Source: Colwellia sp. (lineage in GTDB: Bacteria > Pseudomonadota > Gammaproteobacteria > Enterobacterales > Alteromonadaceae). Taken from it: a stretch of 64,000 nucleotides of DNA. The position numbers were made by a program, and so were the translations under genes. The stretch is taken from the NCBI RefSeq assembly GCF_013214175.1, contig NZ_JABSPA010000012.1, forward strand, positions 34,463-98,462, in the 5' to 3' direction. The stretch's first letter is position 1; each line of letters opens with the position of its first letter. Shown piece after piece: positions 6,996-15,738 of this stretch. A model generated the notes under the pieces. The model ran no database searches, was not told the DNA's origin, and saw only the letters and a list, made by a program, of their open reading frames with translations.

Positions 6996-7892
6996 TTAAA
7001 AAGAATGACAGCGCTTAATTTCTTCTATCAGCGCATTTGCCAGCGGTGAGACGATGTTATTTTTTGAGGAGATTAAAACAACGGGTATTTGATAAGAATA
7101 TTTCTCAGGTAAAATAGACTTGAATAGCCCTTTTTCGACCCAGTAATTCGCATAATGGTCGGGTAAATAGCCGATGAATTCTCCAGATAATATTAAGTGT
7201 GCTATGCCTTCATCGTGATAAGCAATGGCGCTGGTTTGATAATTTAAACCGTCATTCCTACTTTCTTTATCACGCATATAGTTACTGGTTATTACTTCGG
7301 CATCTTGTAGCCGTTTATTGATTTCTGCAGGTTTGCAATCAAATAAAGGGTGGTCGACAGCACAATACAAGTAATTATTTTCATTGTGTAAAGGGTAATA
7401 GTCTAAGCCGCGTAGGTGGTGTCTGCTTACACCAATTCCCACCAAAGAACGACCATTGGCTACAGATGTTTCAACCTCTCGTGCTTCACAAACGTTTATA
7501 TCAAACTGAATGTTATTACTTTTTGCTTTTAAGGCACGAATAGTACGAGCAACACCGCAACGAGGATCACTCACTAAAGTATCTATGGTAGCAATAGTTA
7601 CCCGACCTGAAAGTTCATTTTTAGAGCTGGCTACAGTACTGGCAAACGCTTCACATTGTTGTAGTAACTCTAATGATGCTTGATAAGTCACGCGGCCAGA
7701 CTCTGTTATTTCAAAACCACTCCTGCCGCGTTTACATAATTTAATGCCTAAACGAACTTCTAAGTCCGATAAGTGGGAACTAATGGTAGAACGACCTATA
7801 TTTAAACGGGACTCTGCCGCGGACAAACCGCCACATTCAACAATAGCGACAAATATTCTTAATAAACGTAAATCTACGTCATGAACTTGCAC
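6996..7892 (-). CDS. LysR-family regulator divergent from hutHU
   Basis: 298 aa. N-terminal winged helix (residues ~6-65: LRLLRIFVAIVECGGLSAAESRLNIGRSTISSHLSDLEVRLG) and a periplasmic-binding-like effector domain to ~295. It is transcribed away from hutH with a 156-bp shared intergenic region. LysR-type proteins usually control the divergent operon, so control of hutHU by histidine or urocanate is likely though inferred. The same region holds the 14-bp palindrome at 7995-8008. This makes two candidate hut regulators in the cluster, the other being HutC. Confidence 0.88.
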   Translation of the reverse strand: MQVHDVDLRLLRIFVAIVECGGLSAAESRLNIGRSTISSHLSDLEVRLGIKLCKRGRSGFEITESGRVTYQASLELLQQCEAFASTVASSKNELSGRVTIATIDTLVSDPRCGVARTIRALKAKSNNIQFDINVCEAREVETSVANGRSLVGIGVSRHHLRGLDYYPLHNENNYLYCAVDHPLFDCKPAEINKRLQDAEVITSNYMRDKESRNDGLNYQTSAIAYHDEGIAHLILSGEFIGYLPDHYANYWVEKGLFKSILPEKYSYQIPVVLISSKNNIVSPLANALIEEIKRCHSF

Positions 7893-7994
7893 GTATTTAT
7901 TCCCTTCTTTGTTAGTTCGGTAAAACCGGAATGAATTACGATTATTATGTATTTATAAAACAATTAGAGCAAGCTAAAATAAAGGTATTAATAA

Positions 7995-8008
7995 CGCTAT
8001 TAATAGCG
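7995..8008. promoter_or_regulatory. Perfect 14-bp palindrome upstream of hutH
   Basis: CGCTATTAATAGCG, 40 nt upstream of the hutH ATG. It differs from the HutC-type box near hutI (12521-12532), so it is a candidate site for the divergent LysR regulator or another repressor. Binding is inferred from symmetry and position only. Confidence 0.45.
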
Positions 8009-8048
8009 CTTTGCTAAATAAAATAACTAAATAATTAGGATCTTTAAG

Positions 8049-9566
8049 ATGACATTTAAATACGGTATTGATCGCCTGAATCTTGATATTGTCAATGGTA
8101 TTGCTGATGGCAGTATCAAAGCTGAGCTTTGCCAAGAAGCGATAGATAAAATCAATGCAAGCCGCCAAAGAGTAGATAAAATGGCCGCTTCAGATAAAGC
8201 GGTATATGGTATCAACACAGGTTTTGGCCCGTTATGTGATACACAAATTTCACCTGAAGACACTAATTTATTACAAAAAAATCTGCTTATAACCCATGCA
8301 GTAGGTGTTGGTGAGCCAATTGTAAAAGCCATTTCAAAGCTGATGCTGATCACTAAGGTACATGCTTTAAGTCAAGGTTTTTCGGGTATTCGCCTTGATG
8401 TGATAGAACGCATGTTGACCTTTATCAAACTTGATTTGATCCCCGTTGTACCAGAGCAAGGCTCAGTAGGTGCATCGGGTGATTTAGCACCACTTTCTCA
8501 CTTATTCTTACCGCTGCTAAGTGAAGGTGAATTCTGGGTAAGTGAAGAGGGGCAAGCCGATAAAATAGTACCAGCAGCACCGTTACTTCGCGAACATGGT
8601 CTAGATACTATGGTCCTGCAGGCAAAAGAAGGCTTGGCGTTAATTAATGGTACACAATTTATATTATCTCATGGCATCACAGCGTTAACTAAAATGCGTT
8701 ACTTATTAGACCTAGCAGATATGACAGGTGCGATGAGTATCGAAGGCATGCAAGGCAGCCAATCGCCATTTAGAGACGAACTACATCAAGTTCGTGCATT
8801 TAAAGGTAACCTTGTTGTTGCAGCGCGTATGAGAGAGTTCTTTAAAGGTTCACAAAACATGGCTGATCATGAAGAGTGTGATCGTGTGCAAGACCCTTAT
8901 TCATTAAGATGTATTCCACAAGTGCATGGTGCATCACGTAATGCCTATTATCACTTAGAAGAGTTAGTTGAAATTGAAATGAACTCTGTAACGGATAACC
9001 CAATTGTTATCAGTAGCGAAGAAGCGATTTCAGGTGGTAATTTCCATGGTCAACCACTAGCTATGGTGCTTGATTATGTTTCGATTGCCGCATCGGAATT
9101 GGGCAATATTTCAGACAGACGTTGTTACTTGATGTTAGAAGGTTTGCACGGCTTGCCGAGACTATTAACCGCGTCCGGTGGCATCAACTCAGGCATGATG
9201 ATCCCACAATATGCAACCGCGGCACTGGTAACAGAAAACAAATCGCTTTGTTTCCCACCCTCTGCTGATAGTGTGCCTACCTCTATGGGTCAGGAAGATC
9301 ACGTCTCTATGGGTAGTATTTCTGGTAGACAATTAAATCAAATCTTAGGTAATTTAGAGAAAATATTGGCTATCGAGTTAATGTATGCGGCACAAGCTCT
9401 CGAATTTAGACGCCCTAACAAATGCTCTGATATTATTGAATTAAACCACCAAGTGATCAGAGAAAAAGTAGCTAAACTTGAAGAAGATAGACTATTGAAG
9501 CCTGACATCGATGCCATGATTAAATTGGTTAAGACACAAGCGTTTACAGTTAGCTTTAATCATTAA
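8049..9566 (+). CDS. hutH: Histidine ammonia-lyase
   Basis: 505 aa cytosolic enzyme removing ammonia from L-histidine to give urocanate, first step of histidine degradation. The MIO prosthetic group forms from Ala142-Ser143-Gly144 in GSVGASGDLAPLSH. Other family landmarks: YGINTGFGPL (residues 53-62), the QDPYSLRCIPQVHGA segment, and SADSVPTSMGQEDHVSMG near the C-terminal third. Length is normal for bacterial HutH. AGGA lies upstream of the ATG. hutU follows after 16 nt, so the two form an operon; hutC and hutI are in separate units downstream. Confidence 0.96.
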   Translation: MTFKYGIDRLNLDIVNGIADGSIKAELCQEAIDKINASRQRVDKMAASDKAVYGINTGFGPLCDTQISPEDTNLLQKNLLITHAVGVGEPIVKAISKLMLITKVHALSQGFSGIRLDVIERMLTFIKLDLIPVVPEQGSVGASGDLAPLSHLFLPLLSEGEFWVSEEGQADKIVPAAPLLREHGLDTMVLQAKEGLALINGTQFILSHGITALTKMRYLLDLADMTGAMSIEGMQGSQSPFRDELHQVRAFKGNLVVAARMREFFKGSQNMADHEECDRVQDPYSLRCIPQVHGASRNAYYHLEELVEIEMNSVTDNPIVISSEEAISGGNFHGQPLAMVLDYVSIAASELGNISDRRCYLMLEGLHGLPRLLTASGGINSGMMIPQYATAALVTENKSLCFPPSADSVPTSMGQEDHVSMGSISGRQLNQILGNLEKILAIELMYAAQALEFRRPNKCSDIIELNHQVIREKVAKLEEDRLLKPDIDAMIKLVKTQAFTVSFNH

Positions 9567-9582
9567 TAAAAGGCCCATTGCT

Positions 9583-11613
9583 ATGAATACAACGATGAAT
9601 TTTCAAGAGCTAACTCTTTTTCAAGAAGAGATTCAGCAAGGGATCCCAAGCCAATTGCCACCAGCAAAGGCTTATCCTGCAGATGCCAATCGTGCTCCTA
9701 AGCGTAAAGACATTCTATCAGCTGACGAAAAACAGCTGGCAGTAAGAAATGCCTTACGTTATTTCCCTAAAGAGTGGCACCAAGAATTAGCAACAGAGTT
9801 TGCTCAAGAACTAAAAGATTTCGGTCGTATCTATATGTACCGTTTCAAGCCAAGTTATGATTTAACAGCACGCTCGATTAGCGATTATCCGGCTAAATGT
9901 ACTCAGGCAGCGGCAATCATGTTAATGGTTGAAAATAATCTAGATCCTGCTGTTGCGCAACATCCTGAAGAGTTAATTACTTATGGCGGTAACGGTGCAG
10001 TTTTTCAAAACTGGGCGCAATACTTGTTGTCGATGAAGTATTTGAGTGAAATGGAAAGTGATCAAACTTTACATCTTTATTCTGGTCACCCAATGGGATT
10101 ATTCCCGTCTTCAACAGAAGCGCCGCGTGTTGTGGTAACCAATGGCATGATGATCCCTAATTACTCTAAACCAGATGATTGGGAAAAGTTTAATGCCTTA
10201 GGTGTAACACAATACGGACAAATGACAGCGGGTTCTTTCATGTACATTGGCCCACAAGGCATAGTACACGGCACCACTATTACCGTAATGAATGCCTTCC
10301 GTAAAGTTCTTAATAAGGGCGAAACGTCTAAAGGTAAAGTGTTCCTAACAGCAGGTTTAGGTGGCATGAGCGGTGCGCAACCTAAAGCGGGAAATATTGC
10401 TAATTGTATTACGGTTTGTGCCGAAGTGAATGCTAATGCCGCAACTAAACGCCATCAGCAAGGTTGGGTTGACGAGTTAATTGATAACATGGATGAATTG
10501 GTAACACGTGTAAAAGAAGCACAAGCTGCCGAGGAAGTCGTATCAATTGCTTACATAGGCAACATAGTAGATGTATGGGAAAGTTTTTTCGAGAACGAAG
10601 TTTTCATTCATTTAGGCTCAGACCAAACGTCATTACATAATCCTTGGTCGGGCGGTTATTACCCTGTAGACATTAGCTATGAAGAATCGAATCGATTAAT
10701 TCGAGAAGAGCCTGAAGCATTCAAAGTTAAAGTACAGGAAACACTTAGGCGCCATGCCGATGCAGTAAATAAACATACTGCTAAAGGCACTTACTTCTTC
10801 GATTACGGCAACGCTTTCTTATTAGAAGCTTCCCGCGCTGGTGGTGACGTTATGGCTGAAAATGGCATAGACTTTAAATATCCTTCATATGTTCAGGATA
10901 TTCTTGGGCCTATGTGTTTTGACTATGGTTTTGGACCATTCCGTTGGGTATGTGCTTCTGGTAAGTCAGAAGATCTAGATAAAACTGATGCGATTGCCGC
11001 AAATGTGCTTGAAAAATTAATGCAAGAATCGCCTGAAGAAATTCAGCAACAAATGCAAGACAACATTACCTGGATTAAAGACGCCAAGCAAAACAACTTA
11101 GTGGTTGGTTCACAAGCGCGAATTCTTTATGCCGATGCACAAGGTAGAATGGAAATTGCTAAAGCCTTTAACGATGCCATTAATAGCGGTGAAATTGGTC
11201 CTATAGTACTAGGTCGCGATCACCATGATGTAAGTGGCACAGATTCACCATACCGTGAAACGTCTAATATTTATGATGGCAGTCGTTTTACTGCAGATAT
11301 GGCAATTCACAATGTTATTGGTGATAGTTTCCGTGGTGCCACTTGGGTTTCTATCCATAATGGCGGCGGTGTTGGTTGGGGGGAAGTAACCAACGGCGGT
11401 TTTGGTATGTTACTTGATGGTACTGCTGATGCTGAACGCAAACTAAAATCTATGCTGTTGTTTGATGTTAATAATGGTATTGCACGCCGCAGTTGGGCGC
11501 GTAATTCAGAAGCTAATTTTGCGATAAAACGTGAAATGGCAAGGACACCTAAACTTAAAGTAACCTTAGCTAACCTAGTTGATGACGATATTTTAAATAA
11601 CTTATCACTGTAA
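9583..11613 (+). CDS. hutU: Urocanate hydratase, long form
   Basis: 676 aa; converts urocanate to imidazolone propionate with tightly bound NAD. Family marks: LITYGGNGAVFQNW, the NAD-site glycine cluster TAGLGGMSGAQPKAGN (about residues 256-271), TSLHNPWSGGYYPV and the catalytic-cysteine region FGPFRWVCASG (~450-460). It is about 120 residues longer than the ~560-aa HutU common in proteobacteria and has the size of the animal/trypanosome/Bacteroidetes-like type, with an extended N-terminus (~1-90) and C-terminal insertions. No frameshift is visible. Second gene of the hutHU operon. Confidence 0.95.
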   Translation: MNTTMNFQELTLFQEEIQQGIPSQLPPAKAYPADANRAPKRKDILSADEKQLAVRNALRYFPKEWHQELATEFAQELKDFGRIYMYRFKPSYDLTARSISDYPAKCTQAAAIMLMVENNLDPAVAQHPEELITYGGNGAVFQNWAQYLLSMKYLSEMESDQTLHLYSGHPMGLFPSSTEAPRVVVTNGMMIPNYSKPDDWEKFNALGVTQYGQMTAGSFMYIGPQGIVHGTTITVMNAFRKVLNKGETSKGKVFLTAGLGGMSGAQPKAGNIANCITVCAEVNANAATKRHQQGWVDELIDNMDELVTRVKEAQAAEEVVSIAYIGNIVDVWESFFENEVFIHLGSDQTSLHNPWSGGYYPVDISYEESNRLIREEPEAFKVKVQETLRRHADAVNKHTAKGTYFFDYGNAFLLEASRAGGDVMAENGIDFKYPSYVQDILGPMCFDYGFGPFRWVCASGKSEDLDKTDAIAANVLEKLMQESPEEIQQQMQDNITWIKDAKQNNLVVGSQARILYADAQGRMEIAKAFNDAINSGEIGPIVLGRDHHDVSGTDSPYRETSNIYDGSRFTADMAIHNVIGDSFRGATWVSIHNGGGVGWGEVTNGGFGMLLDGTADAERKLKSMLLFDVNNGIARRSWARNSEANFAIKREMARTPKLKVTLANLVDDDILNNLSL

Positions 11614-11624
11614 AATGCTAAATC

Positions 11625-11659
11625 TCAGAGCTATTCCGTATAGATTGGAGTAGCTCTGA
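11625..11659. terminator. Hairpin between convergent hutU and hutC
   Basis: TCAGAGCTATTCC (11625-11637) pairs with GGAGTAGCTCTGA (11647-11659): 13 bp with one mismatch and a 9-nt loop. The U-tract is weak on both sides. Position between convergent genes suggests a bidirectional terminator. Confidence 0.6.
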
Positions 11660-11695
11660 ATTCATTTCTGCTAAAGTGTCGATTTCTAGTCGCGC

Positions 11696-12457
11696 TTAAA
11701 TAACTAAATGGCTACCTAAGCGATACTTATCACCAGGCGATGTCAACATAGCGAAGCTCACCACACCTTGTTTTGACCACGTACGACGTTTTACTTGTAA
11801 ACAAGGCGTGCTCGAATTTATCTCTAATTGTTGACAAATATTTTCGTTGGCTAATACCGCTTCTATTTCGTGAGTTGCTTCTGTTAATGGTGCCACAGAT
11901 GAAAGATATTCATGTGGGGTAATTTGGCTAAAGTCTTGTAATAAATATTCAGGTACTAAACTGGCATTAACATAACGCTGCTCTAATTGAATAGGCTCAT
12001 CATTTTCAAGATGTAAAATTTCTGAATAAAAGACGTGTTCGTTATTTTTCAAGTTTAATAAAATAGCTAACTCTTCAGTAACGGCAATTGATCTAAGTAT
12101 TAATTGTTTAGCTTTATGTTGGTGGCCACGTTCACTAATTTCATCACTAATATTACGAATTTCTAGCAGTGATGATTGCGACTTAAAGGTGGCGACAAAA
12201 GTACCTGCGCCTTGTGAACGTACTAAAATACCCTGCTCAGTTAAATCTTGTAAAGCACGTCTTGCGGTCATTCGGCTAACATCAAATTGCTGAGTTAATT
12301 CATTTTCAGAAGGTACTTTGGCATTTTGTGGCCACTCACCAGACTCAATATTTTCACAGATAAATTGCTTGATTATAGTATACTTAGCAGGCTTATCTTT
12401 CTTTGCAGAACTATTGTTAGTGTTATTACTAGTATGGACAGTAGAATTGGCAGTCAT
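11696..12457 (-). CDS. hutC: Histidine utilisation repressor HutC (GntR family)
   Basis: 253 aa. Winged-helix GntR domain at ~25-95 (IKQFICENIESGEWPQNAKVPSENEL, then SRMTARRALQDLTEQGILVRSQGAGTFVA), followed by a UbiC-transcription-regulator-associated ligand domain (residues ~110-250, RTWSKQGVVSFAMLTSPGDKYRLGSHL near the end), as in HutC repressors that respond to urocanate. The first ~22 residues are Ser/Thr/Asn rich and variable. It diverges from hutI, with the operator 12521-12532 between them, so it probably represses itself and hutI. Confidence 0.92.
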   Translation of the reverse strand: MTANSTVHTSNNTNNSSAKKDKPAKYTIIKQFICENIESGEWPQNAKVPSENELTQQFDVSRMTARRALQDLTEQGILVRSQGAGTFVATFKSQSSLLEIRNISDEISERGHQHKAKQLILRSIAVTEELAILLNLKNNEHVFYSEILHLENDEPIQLEQRYVNASLVPEYLLQDFSQITPHEYLSSVAPLTEATHEIEAVLANENICQQLEINSSTPCLQVKRRTWSKQGVVSFAMLTSPGDKYRLGSHLVI

Positions 12458-12520
12458 GATTATGTTTGAGTTAGCTGAACTTATTTATACAGTCTCATAT
12501 CTTTAATGAAAAGGCAATAG

Positions 12521-12532
12521 TTGTATATACAA
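12521..12532. promoter_or_regulatory. HutC-type operator
   Basis: Perfect palindrome TTGTATATACAA containing the TGTATATACA core known for HutC. It sits in the hutC-hutI intergenic region, 64 nt upstream of hutC and 75 nt upstream of hutI. I found no equivalent copy upstream of hutH. Confidence 0.8.
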
Positions 12533-12607
12533 GTTGCACCTTGGATATTTTCAGGGTAAAATTTTTCTATTATAGTCACTTTAACTTATTCTTTATTAGG
12601 TAGCTCC

Positions 12608-13849
12608 ATGACAAATTCTAAAGACTGGCAAACCCTTTATATCAATGTAAACCTGGCAACCATGACAGATGGCAGTAATAGCTACGGTGAAATAACTCAA
12701 GCAGCTTTAGCTATCAGCAATGGTAAAATTGCTTGGTTAGGTAAAGAAAGTGATTTACCCGCTGACTTCTCAGAAAAAGATAATGATGTTGAAGTGATTG
12801 ATGGTAAAGGACAATGGTTAACTCCTGGCTTGATCGATTGTCACACTCACCTTGTTTATGGCGGTAATCGTGCCAACGAATTTGAAATGCGCTTACAAGG
12901 TAAAAGCTATCAAGAAATAGCAAATGCTGGTGGCGGTATTGTTTCAACCGTTACCGCGACAAGAAAAGCCAGTGAAGAAGAGTTACTGGCCAGCGCTTTA
13001 CCTCGATTAACCGCTTTGCATCAACAGGGTGTCACTACTGTAGAGATTAAATCAGGTTATGGTTTAGATACGGTTAATGAAATTAAAATGCTTAAGGTCG
13101 CTGGTCTGTTAGCTGATGAACTGCCAGTGACAATCAAACGTACTTTTCTTGGCGCCCATGCTTTACCGACAGAATATAAAGACAATGCCGAAGGCTATCT
13201 TGATCTTGTTTGCGATGAAATGTTGCCACAAGTGGTTAATGAAAACTTAGCCGACGCGGTTGATGTTTTTTGTGAAGGCATTGGCTTTAGCCTTGAGCAA
13301 ACCAAGCGTGTTTTTGATGCCGCACAATCGCATAACTTACCGATAAAAGTGCATGCAGAGCAACTATCTAACCTCGGCGCTTCAGAGCTTGCGGCAAACT
13401 ATGATGCCTTGTCTTCTGATCATATTGAGTTTTTAGATGAAGCTGGTATTAAAGCAATGAAGAAATCAGGCATGACCGCGGTTTTATTACCCGGTGCTTT
13501 TTACTTCCTGCGTGAGACACAATTACCACCAATTGAATTACTGCGCAAACATCAAGTACCTATGGCTGTTGCAACGGATGCTAACCCAGGTACCTCACCC
13601 ATTCATAATATTCACTTGATGTTAAATATGGCCTGTACTTTATTTAAATTAACGCCAAGTGAAGCACTGGCAGGTATTACTTGTTACGGTGCTAAAGCAT
13701 TAGGTTTAACCGAATCTAAAGGGCAGTTGGCAGTTGGTTATGATGCTGATATTGCACTATGGAAGATCGAACAACCAGCTGAACTTTGTTATCAATTTGG
13801 CGTAAATCCATTAGCAGCGTTATACCAAGCAGGAAAACGAGTTATTTAA
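12608..13849 (+). CDS. hutI: Imidazolonepropionase
   Basis: 413 aa amidohydrolase that opens the imidazolone ring, giving N-formimino-L-glutamate. Metal-binding [13 protein letters not shown] near residues 75-87, HAEQLS (~258) and [11 protein letters not shown] (~325) are all present, along with the substrate-loop [12 protein letters not shown] lies upstream of the ATG. It is monocistronic and divergent from hutC. No formiminoglutamate-processing enzyme (hutG or hutF) lies in this window, so the last step must be encoded elsewhere. Confidence 0.95.
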   Translation: MTNSKDWQTLYINVNLATMTDGSNSYGEITQAALAISNGKIAWLGKESDLPADFSEKDNDVEVIDGKGQWLTPGLIDCHTHLVYGGNRANEFEMRLQGKSYQEIANAGGGIVSTVTATRKASEEELLASALPRLTALHQQGVTTVEIKSGYGLDTVNEIKMLKVAGLLADELPVTIKRTFLGAHALPTEYKDNAEGYLDLVCDEMLPQVVNENLADAVDVFCEGIGFSLEQTKRVFDAAQSHNLPIKVHAEQLSNLGASELAANYDALSSDHIEFLDEAGIKAMKKSGMTAVLLPGAFYFLRETQLPPIELLRKHQVPMAVATDANPGTSPIHNIHLMLNMACTLFKLTPSEALAGITCYGAKALGLTESKGQLAVGYDADIALWKIEQPAELCYQFGVNPLAALYQAGKRVI

Positions 13850-13981
13850 CTGAGCTTAGGGGGCGGTTTTGAACCGCACATCAGTGTGAATCTACGCTAC
13901 TGAAGTTGCCCTATGGAGTACTACCTACAGTTAACCAACAGAGCTCTGTTATCAAGTATTAGTGCAAAACGGTATTTAAAG

Positions 13982-14683
13982 CTAAATCTGCTGTAAATAC
14001 AGTCGCGCTTGTTGGGGGTTGTTGGCAAAGATGCCATCAACCCCTAATGCTTTCATCTTTTTAATATCTATTAACTTATCAACAGTATAAACATAAACTT
14101 TTAGTCCTCGTTGGTGAGCATCTATGACAAATTCGGCATTAACATAGTCGAGCACAATATGGACAGAATAAGCTGCTAATTGCTGAGCAAATTGGGCATT
14201 ACCTAGTGGCAGGCCAGCGGTTAATGCACCTAGGCTAAATTCAGGCCTTTGTCGATATATTGCTTGTAATAAATGGTGGTTAAATGAAGAAAGTAATATT
14301 TGTTTGAAGTTTAATTTAAGCACTGCTTTAGCATTGTCTAAACAGTCGAATAGTAGTGACATGTCCTTTATTTCAATGCCTTTAAGCTCAATATTAATAA
14401 CACTCTGCTTAGTAACTACCGCTAACACCTCATCTAAAGTAGGAATTATCGCTCCCTTACCGGCATTCAGTTGGCGTAATTGAGCATAGCTATGTGCTAT
14501 TAATAAGCCACTTCCTGATGTGGTGCGCTCAAGATAGCGATCATGAATAACCATTAACTTGCCATCAACATGGTGGATATCGAATTCAACACCATCGCTA
14601 TTAGCAGTGCATGCGGCGTTAAATGCTAGTAAGGTATTTTCCGGTTCAATGGCGCTGGCGCCACGATGTGCAAAAATTAGCAT
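13982..14683 (-). CDS. Cytosolic glycerophosphodiester phosphodiesterase
   Basis: 233 aa, no signal peptide. GDPD catalytic landmarks: MLIFAHRGASAIEPENTLLAF (His-Arg pair and Glu), VEFDIHHVDGKLMVIHDRYLERTT (metal-binding Glu-Asp and catalytic His), then VINIELKG and a closing GVDGIFANNPQQA. This resembles UgpQ-type enzymes that release glycerol-3-phosphate from deacylated phospholipids. Convergent with hutI, divergent from rluF. A short GCGGTT/AACCGC hairpin (13863-13877) lies between hutI and this gene. Confidence 0.9.
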   Translation of the reverse strand: MLIFAHRGASAIEPENTLLAFNAACTANSDGVEFDIHHVDGKLMVIHDRYLERTTSGSGLLIAHSYAQLRQLNAGKGAIIPTLDEVLAVVTKQSVINIELKGIEIKDMSLLFDCLDNAKAVLKLNFKQILLSSFNHHLLQAIYRQRPEFSLGALTAGLPLGNAQFAQQLAAYSVHIVLDYVNAEFVIDAHQRGLKVYVYTVDKLIDIKKMKALGVDGIFANNPQQARLYLQQI

Positions 14684-14772
14684 AGTGTTTTGCAGATGAT
14701 TAATACATTGGTGATACTTTTGAGTATAATAGTGATAATTAAAAATGCACCAAAATATAAGTAGCGATTACC

Positions 14773-15738
14773 TTGACCACTTCAATCTTCCCAAAACGTT
14801 TAAACAAATACATTAGTGATTCTGGCTTCTGTTCGCGCCGTAGTGCCGATAAAATGATAGAAGATAACCGTGTCACCATTAATGATAAAGTGCCAGAGTT
14901 AGGTACCAAAGTGTTAGAGGGGGATGTCGTTAAAGTAGACGGCTATAATATCGAGCCAATTAGTGATGATAAATCGGATCGTATCTATATTGCTTATAAC
15001 AAGCCTACTGGTATTACCTGTACTACGGAAAAACATGTAAGAGGTAATATTATTGATGCTATTGGTCATAAAAAACGCATATTTCCTATTGGTCGTTTAG
15101 ATAAGCCTTCGGAAGGTTTGATTTTTCTCACCAGTGATGGCGATATTGTTAATAAAATATTACGTGCAGAAAATGCCCACGATAAAGAATATATAGTGAC
15201 AGTAGATAAACCCATCAGCGAACGCTTTATTCAACGTATGTCTCGTGGTGTGCCTATTCTAGGGACTATAACTAAACCTTGTATTGTGCGGGTGGAAAGT
15301 CGTTTTGTTTTCACTATTGTATTAACTCAGGGCTTAAATCGTCAAATTCGCCGCATGTGTGAATATCTTGATTATGACGTTCTAAAACTTAAACGTTCAC
15401 GTATTATGAAAGTTGAACTGGGCAATTTAAGTCCAGGGCAGTGGCGAGATTTAACTACGGCGGAAATGGCTGAAATTAATACTGCGGTACAGCACTCTAG
15501 TAAAACAGCGATTGATACTGCTCAGCCTAAAGCAGCATTGAGCCTGGACGAATTGGCCAAAAAAATAGATGAAGACCTTAATATAAGTAAGAAGAGTCCG
15601 TATGAGTACACACCTAAAAAAGCGGCACCTGATGACCAAGATACACCAAAAAAATTAAGTGCTAGTGATATCTGGTCTACTACAAAGAGTAGTAAACCAG
15701 CAGGACGAAATACGCTTAAACTCACTCCTAAGAAGTAG
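14773..15738 (+). CDS. rluF: 23S rRNA pseudouridine(2604) synthase RluF
   Basis: 321 aa. N-terminal S4 RNA-binding domain ([30 protein letters not shown], residues 9-38) and RsuA/RluF catalytic domain with [18 protein letters not shown] (catalytic Asp) and the [15 protein letters not shown] motif of RluF. The start is TTG at 14773, placed by homology because the next ATG would delete half of the S4 domain. Residues ~245-321 form a Lys/Ser/Pro-rich tail beyond the catalytic domain. Its last 11 bp overlap the convergent tubulin-like gene. Confidence 0.9.
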   Translation: MTTSIFPKRLNKYISDSGFCSRRSADKMIEDNRVTINDKVPELGTKVLEGDVVKVDGYNIEPISDDKSDRIYIAYNKPTGITCTTEKHVRGNIIDAIGHKKRIFPIGRLDKPSEGLIFLTSDGDIVNKILRAENAHDKEYIVTVDKPISERFIQRMSRGVPILGTITKPCIVRVESRFVFTIVLTQGLNRQIRRMCEYLDYDVLKLKRSRIMKVELGNLSPGQWRDLTTAEMAEINTAVQHSSKTAIDTAQPKAALSLDELAKKIDEDLNISKKSPYEYTPKKAAPDDQDTPKKLSASDIWSTTKSSKPAGRNTLKLTPKK

